From positions 2,460,550 to 2,524,549 of the forward strand of contig JAUPSS010000004.1 of assembly GCA_040285825.1 (NCBI GenBank): DNA of 64,000 nt, in the 5' to 3' direction. A model generated the notes under the pieces. That model saw only the letters and a program-made list of their open reading frames with translations. It ran no database searches and was not told where the DNA came from. Positions 1 to 8,889 of this stretch are shown one piece after another (the first letter of the stretch is position 1; each line of letters opens with the position of its first letter). A program made the position numbers and the translations under genes. This DNA is from Eukaryota sp. TZLM1-RC (taxonomy: Eukaryota; Metamonada: BaSk clade).

Positions 1-59
1 TCCAGAAAATTGATTATCAATTGAACATTATTTCTTGAAATACAGAAACATTTTTGAAC

Positions 60-620
60 ATTCAAATCAAGACCTATGGATTGATATAATGTAGCAGCTC
101 CATAAGCAATCCTTTAATTTGTACTTTCTGGTCCAATAGAGGAATTGTCATTCATATAACCACTTGAAGGTCAGGATTTTGTTCCTTTGGTTTTTCCAAA
201 ATTGGATGAATTGCGAGACAAAAAAGAAAGATTCTAAAGGATCTCCTTGTTTAAAACCTGGTAACGAATCGAGATCAAATTAAATTATATCAGACGTATT
301 GCCATAAAACCTAAAAAATGATGTTTCGAGTTCAGCAGGAAAATTTGACAAAAGTTCTTTCCAAATTAAATCTCTTTTCACTGAATTGAAAGCATTTTTG
401 AATACAAGATTAAAATGCAATTGTTGTCCTTACAATTAATAAAAATCAGATGTTTAAGCTGCAACTGATGCTCCATTAGCAAGTTAGTAACTTATACTGT
501 ATGTTTCACTTCAAGTAATATCTAATTGAAGATTAATTGCAATGTATTCTCAAATCCCAACTATTGTTTTTATATCGAGCTGATTGATCTATAGAACTGA
601 TCTAGTACAAAAAAGCTTTG
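60..620 (-). mobile_element. decayed reverse-transcriptase domain, R2-like non-LTR retrotransposon (B-like)
   Basis: Read on the minus strand and allowing frameshifts, this stretch matches the palm region of the better preserved RT copies at 18121-20595 and 60823-62787. NAFNSVKR lies at about 372-400, KQGDP at about 238-252, and the catalytic YMDD motif appears as YMND at 147-158, followed by an S-IGP stretch like that of family B. Stops and frameshifts interrupt every segment, so this is a dead relic that also runs off the left end of useful similarity. The order of motifs agrees with minus-strand orientation. Confidence 0.75.
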
Positions 621-751
621 ATGCTACCGATTTAAATCTTGTTCATCAAACAATACAGCTTTTAAACAAGCAAATGTTGTGAAAATACATTTAAATTCAT
701 TTTTGAAAACTAATTAATTGTCCATCAACAGGAAAGAGGCAGGCCACTTCC

Positions 752-1654
752 ATGCGTGTGAGCAAGCCCATACAGGCTGCTGCGCGTCGTTCAACGTCTT
801 CATCCTTTTCTATGCAGTTTCTTCCACTTGAAAGCACTTCTGACAGCTCTTTAGATAATTCTTACCCTTCAAACCCCACACATAAATCAAGAAGGTCTAT
901 AGACTTATCTGCTCGTTCACATTTATCAAGTAACGCGAATGAAGACTTAGTCAGTTCTACTGGTACTATACAGTTACTCTCACCATCTCCCAGTAGTAAA
1001 ACTAGATTGTCTGAAGATCCTCAAAAACCACTTGAACAATGTCCCAAATGCAAACGACAGTTTCATGCTGACAGGATAGGGAAACATTCATCCGTTTGCA
1101 AAGCCAAACCATTATCCAAGCATAAACGTCACCATTCAGAAAAAACTGAATCACCTTCACAATCTGCACGTGATTCCAAGCCAAAGAAGTGGGAACTTCA
1201 ATCGAATCACCTGCGTGCCATGATACGTGCTAATAAGGGCCTTCCTCCAGAAGAAGGAGTTCCTCTTCCCCCTCCTGTTGATACAGTGTCTTGTCCTCAT
1301 TGTAATCGGAAGTTTAGCGAGAGTGCAGCAGAAAGGCATATTCCTATTTGTAGTAGAGTCATCCACAGACCAAAACCTCCCAGTAAAAACGTTTCACGTG
1401 TAGCATATGATCCAGCGTTTGCTGCCCGATCTTCTCTTTCTCTTTCTTCCTCCTCTCCTAGCTCTACTTCCACGCCCCAGGCCAGAAGTTCCAAGCCAAG
1501 GATCGCACGGTCAGCTCCCGTCAGTAAAGCATCATTACAACCCTCAGGTGGATATGAAGCGAAGTATTGTACAGAGTGTGGGGAGAAATTCACTAATAGT
1601 GGTTATAAGTTTTGCCCATTTTGTGGTACTTGTAGATATAATGGTAAGAGCTAG
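752..1654 (+). CDS. ZC2HC-type (C2HC) zinc-finger protein
   Basis: A 300-residue protein with two copies of the ZC2HC1 finger: CPKC...H...C at about residues 97-116 and CPHC...H...C at about 182-200. A C-terminal CTEC...CPFC zinc ribbon occupies about residues 275-295. The rest is Ser/Pro/Lys-rich and probably disordered. ZC2HC1-family proteins are widespread in eukaryotes, often basal-body or cilium associated, but their biochemical role is poorly known. The ATG at 752 is the first in frame after an in-frame TGA at 704-706; an upstream exon ending near the CAACAG at 726-731 cannot be excluded. The stop codon TAG (1652-1654) is the first part of a telomere-like TTAGGG tract, so the natural C-terminus may have been cut. 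The RT relic to the left is unrelated. Confidence 0.8.
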   Translation: MRVSKPIQAAARRSTSSSFSMQFLPLESTSDSSLDNSYPSNPTHKSRRSIDLSARSHLSSNANEDLVSSTGTIQLLSPSPSSKTRLSEDPQKPLEQCPKCKRQFHADRIGKHSSVCKAKPLSKHKRHHSEKTESPSQSARDSKPKKWELQSNHLRAMIRANKGLPPEEGVPLPPPVDTVSCPHCNRKFSESAAERHIPICSRVIHRPKPPSKNVSRVAYDPAFAARSSLSLSSSSPSSTSTPQARSSKPRIARSAPVSKASLQPSGGYEAKYCTECGEKFTNSGYKFCPFCGTCRYNGKS

Positions 1655-1690
1655 GGTTAGGGTTGGTTAGGGTTAGGGTTAGGGTTGGTG
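1652..1690 (+). repeat. interstitial telomere-type TTAGGG repeat tract
   Basis: About six units of TAGGGT are interrupted by two TGGT variants, all in one orientation. This is the vertebrate-type telomere motif, also used by many protists and fungi. It begins exactly at the stop codon of the zinc-finger gene and supplies that TAG. The sequence after it is ordinary AT-rich DNA, so this is interstitial and not the chromosome end. Confidence 0.85.
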
Positions 1691-3115
1691 TTTTCTTTTT
1701 TTTGTGTATTATACTAGTAGGTGTTTGGTTGTCTGTTTTATTGTTGTTTTCTAGTTTTCAATTGCTTTCATTTAATGTGATTTATTAGTTTACATAAATC
1801 AATCTTAGCAGGTTTTGAAGGGTGATTGGTTAATCTTCAACCCAATATGAACATCAATAATTAAAACCAGTGTCTGTTCAATTATGAAAATGTTAAAGTC
1901 ACAAATAAAAAATGAATATACAATTTCCATTAATTTAATACTTCTAGGAGAGAGTGGACAAGGTGATTCAAAATGAACACTTCCTGATTTCTAGTTAATT
2001 GAATAGTGGATCTTAGATGGTGCTGTGCTTTTATGGAACAACCCTCTAACAGAATTCCACAATGTGCGAAAATATAGACAAATATCCTTTTTCTATGCCA
2101 TCTGGGAATGACTTTTTGTTCTCCCAAAACAATTATTGTTTGCAAATAGGATGGAGATTGTATGGAGAGTTTCCCTGACGCAGGGTGAAGAGAACTTTTT
2201 GGAGCATTTGAAGAGAACATTGAATTTGTGATAAATGTTAACAGCAATTGTCATCGATCAATACCACTTAAAAAACACAAATTTGATTGAATATCAGTCA
2301 CTGAACCAACATTAGTCACTGAACCAAAATCCTTTTTAATCTATGACATCCTTTTTTTCTGACAAAAATATCTTTTATTTGATCAAAAAACAATGGTATT
2401 TTTGTGATGATGGCGAATTGATTTCGAGAGCACCATAGACCTCTACAACAAATTTAAAGGCTTGGTAAACCATGCTGGCTACAACATTAGTACAGATCTT
2501 ATATATGTTGAAACAAAAAGGAATTCAAAACATCAAATGCTTGTAAGTTATCGGGAAGTAAACAATTGTGACCAGCAACTCCTGCAAGGTGATCAATTTT
2601 TTCTTGTTTATTTATTGACCGACATAAACAGCTAAACTTGAAAATAATTGTAGAGATTCTGGAACTCTTTAAAAATGGTACTGATGTTGAAAAAGGAATT
2701 TTTCATTGAAGTTGCCCCCAAGAAATCCTATGAAACAAATCTCCCAGTCCTGAAGGAACTGAAATCTTCTCTAAAGGCAGGGATTGTGGACAACAAAAAT
2801 GTTCCATACCTGTGGAAGGAGTATGTGAAAAAGTATCACATGAATCATGATGACTCATAAGTCGAGTTGAGTCAAATAGTTTTAACTCGAGTAAACTTGA
2901 CTTGATTGAAATATAAATATAAATAAGTGACATTTATCTGGACGGAAAAGAGCGGAGACATTAGTAGACATGAATAACTGATTGTTACTAAAATATAAAC
3001 TTATAAACTTTTTATATAACCTACATAATATATATAAAGTTCGCATTTTATACTAAACTGATTATTAGTTTTTAATAACATTTATTTCTTTTCAACTATT
3101 CATCACTTTTACTTA
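1691..3115. other. intergenic AT-rich stretch, no gene recognised
   Basis: Only short unrelated open frames occur here (for example 1930-2247 minus and 2675-2860 plus), and none carries a motif I recognise. The 2675-2860 frame is charged and helical but isolated. Nothing here repeats elsewhere in the window as far as I can see. Confidence 0.5.
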
Positions 3116-4690
3116 TTGATTAACACTTTTCAACTACGAAACTCAAAACAACTTCTTGAGGTAGAGCTTTTGCAGTTACTCGAAAGACCAAAAAACCTCG
3201 TGTCACTTCAGAGTGATCTGAGACTATTCCACAAGTGTCTATTAATGAGTCTTTTTCACAGCAAGTTTTGCAGATGGATCACACTGCAGAACAAACAACT
3301 GGTCTTAAATCATTAGAAATGTTTCACTCCGAAAATATCAATTTTTTGTGTTTTGACATTGAGACAATCCTGAAATTGAGTACAGAGAAAAAGTGGGATA
3401 TTTCTTATTTTTGACCACTTTTGACTATCAAGAAGACAACACAAAACAAAGATTAGTCAAAAGGACAATCAATTTGTCGCCAATCATATTCTAAATTCTA
3501 AAAGAGCAGAAATTGATAGTCAAATTCGTTCTTTAGAAAAACAATTAACAAAATTAGAAAATTAAGAGTCAAAAGACAAAATAATTTCAAAGCCACCCTG
3601 AGTTTTTGTTGAAAAAGTTGCTATCGCAATTATTTCTCTAATCATTGTGGAGTTTTGCTCAAATCTATCACAACTGGTGACTAAGCACTTTGGCCCGCAA
3701 GATCAAAGAATTACGTGCAAAAGTTTTGTCTCAATTAATAGGATGTAAGATGTCCCAACTCCTGATCATGCTTATCTTAGTCCACAATATGGTGGTGTAA
3801 AGCTTCAATTCTTAATACATGTGCTTTGATCGGCGGATGCAGAAATGCAATATTTGAGTTTTCTGAAAGGTTTGCAGATTGGGAAGAGTTATTAGTGACA
3901 ACGCAAAGTTCTACTATTTTAGCATTAAATGAAGAAATTTTAAAGTCGGTGCAGAAAAATGGAATCGATGTTTTCCCCAATCATTCAATGGAAATGATCC
4001 CGACAAGAATTTTCTAAATTTAAAGTACACTTTTCTAACATTACAGAAACGATTGACTAGTATGTATCAAAATGATTTTTATAAAAATATACGCAGCCCG
4101 GCCGTTTTAAATCAATGATGATAGTGGTGATTTATAATGTGATTGGATTGAGAATTCTGCAGCTGTTATTGACTTTGGCTCTTGTAGTGTTGCAAATGAC
4201 TTTTTGGTTCAAAGAAGAAGACTTAATCCTGAAGATGCTCTTGAATTTAAAGCCAAAGAAAAACATAGAAAATATGACAAAGGAATCGAAGAAGCTAATG
4301 CTGATAGAAATAGACCACTTGTTTCTATTGCTTTTCCATTTTCGATGAACGGAAGTTTATCAGTAGAAGCAGGTACTTTTTTGAACGATTTCCAAAAAAT
4401 GGTTCAAGAAACAACAATGAAAAGATTTAGTATCTTTTTATGGCGCTCTCGGATTCAGTTTGCTGTAACTAATAGATTGCTCGGTTTTTCATTCAAATTG
4501 GAGAAGCTAGACAGCAACTAGATCAAGATACTGTAGAGGAAGTCTTGGTTCAATGAATTTCGTTCCATTAGTTATGAGTTTTATAAGTGTGGAAGTTCAA
4601 TAAGTATATAATTTACTGCAATTCAATGTTTAGATGTGGGAGAGGCAAGTTTTGTGGATGTGGAGCTTTAGTTGAGCATTTGGTATTGTT
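3116..4690 (+). mobile_element. decayed R2-like non-LTR retrotransposon, divergent family F
   Basis: From about 3775 the plus strand resembles the C-terminal half of the A-D elements through many frameshifts. A GGV..SILNTC stretch followed by GGCRNAIFEFSERF corresponds to LGGIGFTKSSIL...GGGKNFIYEFSRRF in family A. At 4204-4500 there is the region equivalent to the last 130 residues (LVSIAFPFS, LNDFQKMV, FLWRSRIQF), and at about 4630-4675 the terminal C-LDVGEASFVDVEL motif followed by TAG. The zinc-knuckle region is deleted or unrecognisable. The stretch 3116-3560 reads as fragments of charged coiled sequence and may be the N-terminal part of the same element; that part is an inference. Confidence 0.6.
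4505..4605 (+). repeat. short dispersed repeat, copy 1
   Basis: A block of about 100 bases, including TTGGTTCAATGAATTTCG, recurs at about 16595-16700 with the same order and orientation. At this copy it interrupts the alignment of the family-F element between its SRIQFAV segment and its terminal LDVGEASF segment. It may therefore be a family-specific extension or an inserted short element. Confidence 0.5.
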
Positions 4691-4921
4691 GTTTTCATTC
4701 GTTGTTTAAATAAAATAACAGTTTTTCAAAGTCTTTTTTGTATTTTGGTTTCAGTTTCTGTGTTGAAAACATTAAACTGGAAATTCCTTATCAAATTATG
4801 AATACAACTGTTAACAAACTCTAACTCGAAAAGACAGCATTAATTGTATAATGGCAGGAATGGTTTCAGCGGTAAAATCTTTGGGCCACAGTGGAATGGA
4901 GTTGAGAAAAAAATAAATTGA

Positions 4922-5914
4922 TTAGCAAAAATATTTATCTAAGACATCAAGATGTGCTTCTGCCAAATGACTTCCCATTTCAGCTATAGAGACCGGCTTA
5001 GAACACATTTTACAACTCCTTGCACGTTTTGGACATCTACGAAAATGAACGGCAAACTCCCCTCTGGTAGTATTGTAATTACAAAGTGAACATGTAGTAG
5101 CAAGACCAGCAACCATTCTCCTTATAGGATGATTAGCGGATGATTTGAAGGAGGAGCGACATGATGGACATTTGTCCACCACTGCACAATCTTGACAAAA
5201 GAGAGAGTGACAACAACTTGCTTCGATGGCATCCTGGAGAACGTCTAAGCAAATTGGACATCGAAGATCATCAGGCTGTGTCCCTCCAACCATGAAATTT
5301 CTGTAGTTTTCTACTTTTGAAGGGGGAGCAGATGGCAAACCCAAATCAGCTAAGTTTGAAGACCCGCAAATACTGGAAACCAATGCTTCTGGCTGACAAA
5401 TAAATGGAGGTTGCAATTTGACGATTGAACTCTCACCGTAATGATTCATACCAATGAAAAGGTGACATGGGATGTGAGGACAAGTGAATGGATGCTCATT
5501 ATTGAGTAAGGTACCATTATGTGTAAAGTAGACCTTCTTATTACATACAAGTAAACCAACAGTATCTCCAGGACGTGTAATCGGGAAGTTGTAGGAAGTA
5601 CCTACACCATGACCAGCAAAAATTTTACCATCATCACTATGATACGCTAAGGAGCCCCGGTCCCATCCAGGAGCACGTCTGCTTGGATAGTAACGAGGTC
5701 CAACACCAATCGCAGCAGCATAGCTGGAGTAACTTCCTATGCTAACCACTTCTAATTCCGCATAAAAAGCTCTGTTAGTGTCAATCTGGCTATTGCTTAT
5801 AGCAATAACGGGATTTTGTCGCCTCATTGTAGATTGGTCTTCATGCTTCAGAAAATAATGACCAGCATTGGGGGAAACTCGTATAGAAGGACCTCGTGGA
5901 TCAAGAGATTGCAT
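4922..5914 (-). CDS. SPRY-RING protein with C-terminal TRAF-like zinc fingers, putative E3 ubiquitin ligase
   Basis: The likely start is the ATG at 5914, giving about 330 residues; the longer open frame to 5926 begins without ATG. A SPRY/B30.2 domain fills roughly residues 20-165 (marks include GYYP-like YYPSRRAPGWDRGSLAYHSDDG and GDTVGLLVC). A C3HC4 RING follows at about 210-250 (CPIC...CCHSLFC..C...CPSC). A TRAF/Sina-like cysteine-histidine module comes next (CSLC...H..RCP, CKMC...H..EAH). RING proteins of this layout usually transfer ubiquitin, with SPRY as the substrate-binding part; the target cannot be seen. The gene is intronless as read. Its ATG lies only about 20 bp downstream of the 3' end of a family-D retroelement in the same orientation, so its upstream regulatory region has been replaced or displaced by that element. 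Confidence 0.85.
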   Translation of the reverse strand: MQSLDPRGPSIRVSPNAGHYFLKHEDQSTMRRQNPVIAISNSQIDTNRAFYAELEVVSIGSYSSYAAAIGVGPRYYPSRRAPGWDRGSLAYHSDDGKIFAGHGVGTSYNFPITRPGDTVGLLVCNKKVYFTHNGTLLNNEHPFTCPHIPCHLFIGMNHYGESSIVKLQPPFICQPEALVSSICGSSNLADLGLPSAPPSKVENYRNFMVGGTQPDDLRCPICLDVLQDAIEASCCHSLFCQDCAVVDKCPSCRSSFKSSANHPIRRMVAGLATTCSLCNYNTTRGEFAVHFRRCPKRARSCKMCSKPVSIAEMGSHLAEAHLDVLDKYFC

Positions 5915-5929
5915 GTAGGAATCCAATTA

Positions 5930-6440
5930 TATCAATCGGGTTTATTCCAACGAAAAACTGAACAACTTAAAGTTCTGAATCTTCATATCCCAGATCAGCC
6001 AAAAAGAATCGACTGGAAGCTTTTCCTTCATAAAAGCGACCAAGAGATAAGAAAGCAGAAGACAATAAGGGGACAGCACTTTTAAAAATACAAAATACAA
6101 TTCTATTCTGCCAAAATGTTTTGTTGAAAATTCTTCCTGTACGTTGTTTGACAATTTTCACAAAATCATCCAAGAAAAATAAAACATGTGGTCCAAGCGT
6201 GCCATGTAGGGAAAAAACAAATGGACAAAGGACATAATGAGTATGCAATTCAGCATTCAAGGATAGCAACTTTGCTTTATATTTAGCAATCTTAGTGTTC
6301 TCAACAACAGACAGCAGATTCTTGCTTTTGGAGTGAGCTAATGGTATAAAAGAATTATAACACATATCAGTGGATCTCACATCAGTAATGATAATCGTCC
6401 CTTTAAGAGGTTCAAGCATTAAATCACCTCTATTTCAACT
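5930..6440 (-). mobile_element. 5'-truncated family-D R2-like non-LTR element, C-terminal part
   Basis: Open frame 5967-6419 encodes the endonuclease half of a D-family element. It begins just after the RGDLM motif, which is still visible upstream of 6419, and runs through TIIITDVRSTD (the acidic residue of the endonuclease core), KYKAKLLSLNAE, FFLDDFV and WQNRIVF to a natural C-terminus LGYEDSEL followed by TAA. The second copy, at 24632-32804, is interrupted by a gypsy element. On the minus strand this truncated copy starts directly downstream of a family-B 3' end, and its own 3' end lies beside the SPRY-RING gene. Confidence 0.85.
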
Positions 6441-6464
6441 AAAAGAATTCACAGTAATTTTGAA

Positions 6465-6860
6465 CCATACGAAAACATTAACATGCGACTAGAACTCAAT
6501 ATCCTTGATTATGAAAGTCAGTACATTTTTAATTAAGATTTAGAATTCTATTGTGCCAGAAAATAATGTTCAATTGATTTCCTGGTCTATCTTTTGTTCA
6601 ACATCAGAAACCTTCAAGATGGTGTATACCAGACCTTTCAATTACAAATTGATGGAATCAGCAAATAGAAACAGTTGGTATTTTACATGCTCAACAGGAG
6701 CAAGTTAGGATAAAGGATCCTTCAAATGAATTTCGTCCTACCAGGGACAACAAAATATTATCATAATAACCAAGTTGTGCATTAGGTCATTGAACTGAAA
6801 GGAGTATGTTCAACAAAGCAGAAGATGCTGTAGGTGATCTAAAAAGAACTCAGCAGATAT
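6465..6860 (-). mobile_element. decayed family-B R2-like non-LTR element, 3' end
   Basis: The minus-strand sequence parallels the 3' end of the long B element at 18121-20595: the tail with CTAGAACTCAATA in plus orientation, the block around TTCTATTGTGCCAGAAA, and the block CAGAAACCTTCAAGA recur in the same order. Many indels break the frame. It is followed downstream on the minus strand by the truncated D copy. Confidence 0.7.
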
Positions 6861-6950
6861 ATTTAAATACAATAAACAAATAATAGAAATTAAAATAATT
6901 TATTACAAGAAAAAACTAAAACTAATTAAAAACTGAGGAAATCTATAAAA

Positions 6951-7982
6951 TTATTCAAATTCATCAAAATCTATAGTCAAGACTCCATTAAAAGAATCTT
7001 TTCCTGAAAAAACCTTCCACCTACCACTCTTGTGTTCCCTTCCAATCAAAACCTTGACTTTGTCAGAATCAATCAAAATTTGATTGACACAACCTTGAAC
7101 ATCAACACTTCCAACTTGTACCAACTTTAAAGGATGATCTTCCACCTTGAAACAATAAACTTGATTCCAAGTGCCGGCAAGGACCAGCTGAGTTTTTTCA
7201 TCATAACAGATACAATTAACCCAATCCTTAGTAATTGAAGTGACGAAAACTGGACGTTTTTTATTATCAGCCCAAAGAGACAAACCTCCTTTTTGATCAC
7301 CCGAAACCCACACTCTCGCTCCACTCAAACGACCAATAGCAGCGACACATTCAAGAGAAATAGTAGAAGAGGGAGCTCTGAAGCACAAATGTGACTCTTC
7401 CGCAAGTTTCCACACTCTGCACGTACGGTCAATACCACACGAGACTGGTACTATGCTCTCAGAAAGCTGGTTCGTATCCTTCCTGTAGGAGAGAATGTCT
7501 AGGGAATGAACTGGCCCTTGATGTCCATAGTGAGTATCCATATGAGCGCAAGTGCGTGGATCCCATAGTTTGATAGTTTGGTCATGACCACAGGAGATGA
7601 TACGGTCAGCAATGTCCCAAACGAGGTGTGAAACGATGCCTTTATGGGCAAAACTGTCGGTAATAGGGGAAATGGATCTAGCTTCAGTCATTTCAGAGGA
7701 ATCTTTGGACAGCTCTATTATTCTTATAGAGCCATCGACGCATGAAACGGCGAAGACGGTGCCAAAGTTGGGAAGGTCTGTAGGTGGAGCTACCATAGAT
7801 GTGATTGATGGAGGTCTGCTGCCTGATATGATACTAATACTTATGGATGATATTATCTCATTGGATTTAGCAAGTTGTATTATGCCACTTTTGTTGGATA
7901 TGGCGAGAATATCGGGTCCACAACAGCAAAAGGCTGTAGGAACCTTGGCTGTTGACTTTGATAAAGTGATGAGAGGATGCAT
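6951..7982 (-). CDS. RRP9: Rrp9/U3-55K-like WD40 protein of the U3 snoRNP
   Basis: A 343-residue WD40 protein starting at the ATG at 7982. The C-terminal two thirds follow the Rrp9/U3-55K pattern: ISCGHDQTIKLWDPRT; HQGPVHSLDIL; CGIDRTCRVWKLAEESHLCF; a repeat ending GGLSLW followed by KKRPVFV; DWVNCICYDEKTQLVLAGTW; and a last blade with VNQILI and GREHKSGRWKVF, matching the GQEHRLGRWW signature. In characterised species Rrp9 binds the box B/C motif of U3 snoRNA in the nucleolus and is needed for early 18S rRNA processing. The protein is short: family members are usually 450-600 residues, and the basic N-terminal extension with its nuclear signal is absent here. An upstream exon could have been missed, but the sequence beyond 7982 is a retroelement relic. 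The assignment rests on the last four blades. Confidence 0.75.
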   Translation of the reverse strand: MHPLITLSKSTAKVPTAFCCCGPDILAISNKSGIIQLAKSNEIISSISISIISGSRPPSITSMVAPPTDLPNFGTVFAVSCVDGSIRIIELSKDSSEMTEARSISPITDSFAHKGIVSHLVWDIADRIISCGHDQTIKLWDPRTCAHMDTHYGHQGPVHSLDILSYRKDTNQLSESIVPVSCGIDRTCRVWKLAEESHLCFRAPSSTISLECVAAIGRLSGARVWVSGDQKGGLSLWADNKKRPVFVTSITKDWVNCICYDEKTQLVLAGTWNQVYCFKVEDHPLKLVQVGSVDVQGCVNQILIDSDKVKVLIGREHKSGRWKVFSGKDSFNGVLTIDFDEFE

Positions 7983-8109
7983 TGGATTGGCAAGGGAAAT
8001 TGATTCTTGTTTTGGTTTTCCTGACTTATTTCTTACTTGCCAACTCGTTTTTCAACTCGCCTATCTGATATCCTGGTAGACAGTTGGTACACTTTTGAAT
8101 TTTTAAACA

Positions 8110-8690
8110 TTCAAAATCTGAAAACTACTATTATGAATCAACATCCAAATAGTACATCTGCCAAAACAAAACAACTAGATGTAACTTTGTCATGGTTAGA
8201 TTCAAAGAGAAAGCAGATTATTAGAAACTACATCAACATCCCTTTAAAAGTATGAAAACTAATTCTATTCCGCAAAAAATAATGAACTATAATTTCTAAT
8301 TGTCCTCTTATTATCAATTTGTTCCCAATTTCCCAAACGACGTAAAACAGTGGAGGCGCGTAAACCAAATAGCAAAAGTAAATAAAAAAGTAGAAAAAAA
8401 AGTAAAAAAAAGTAAAAAAATGCAGATTCTATAGTGCATATTTATGGGTGCACATTTTGGGTGAAGAGGATTATGAACTTCAGAATTGCCAATCTTTCAT
8501 TTGAGACTTTACAGTTAAAAGACAACACATCCACAAAAATGAAGGTTCCATCTAAACCAGTAATATGACATCACTTCTGTTATTCTTATGAAAATCATCT
8601 TTAGCATCAAACAGATTTGACAAGATTCAAAAATAGATTCAATTCCATGATTCATTTTGTGTTTTGTTTTCATAATTCATCATGTAAGTG
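8110..8690 (-). mobile_element. decayed family-A R2-like non-LTR element, 3' part
   Basis: In plus orientation this region repeats, with mutations, the order seen at 60840-61400: an AATCAACATCCAAATAG block, a CAACTAGATG block, a block ending CATCCCTTTAAAA, and around 8550-8660 a block containing TCTTATGAAAATCATCTT. Those blocks encode the C-terminus and the RGD-side linker of family A on the minus strand. The frame is broken throughout. It lies between the RRP9 start and the threonine dehydratase stop. Confidence 0.75.
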
Positions 8691-8889
8691 ATCTTGTTTG
8701 AGTGCTTAAATTAATCTTTAAGCAATTTTTAATAATCCTAGAGGTTGATGAACTATCATGGGGAAATCTACAGAAGTGAGTCAACTTCTGTGCCAATGTA
8801 GAATAAGTATTAGTTGCAGAATCTCAATATCAACATTAAAATAAACTAAATAACAAAAACTTTATAAACAATAAACAAATACTAACAAC

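Noticed and set aside
1930-2247. 105-codon minus-strand open frame
   Set aside because: No motif, no neighbour support, and ordinary length for chance in this composition.
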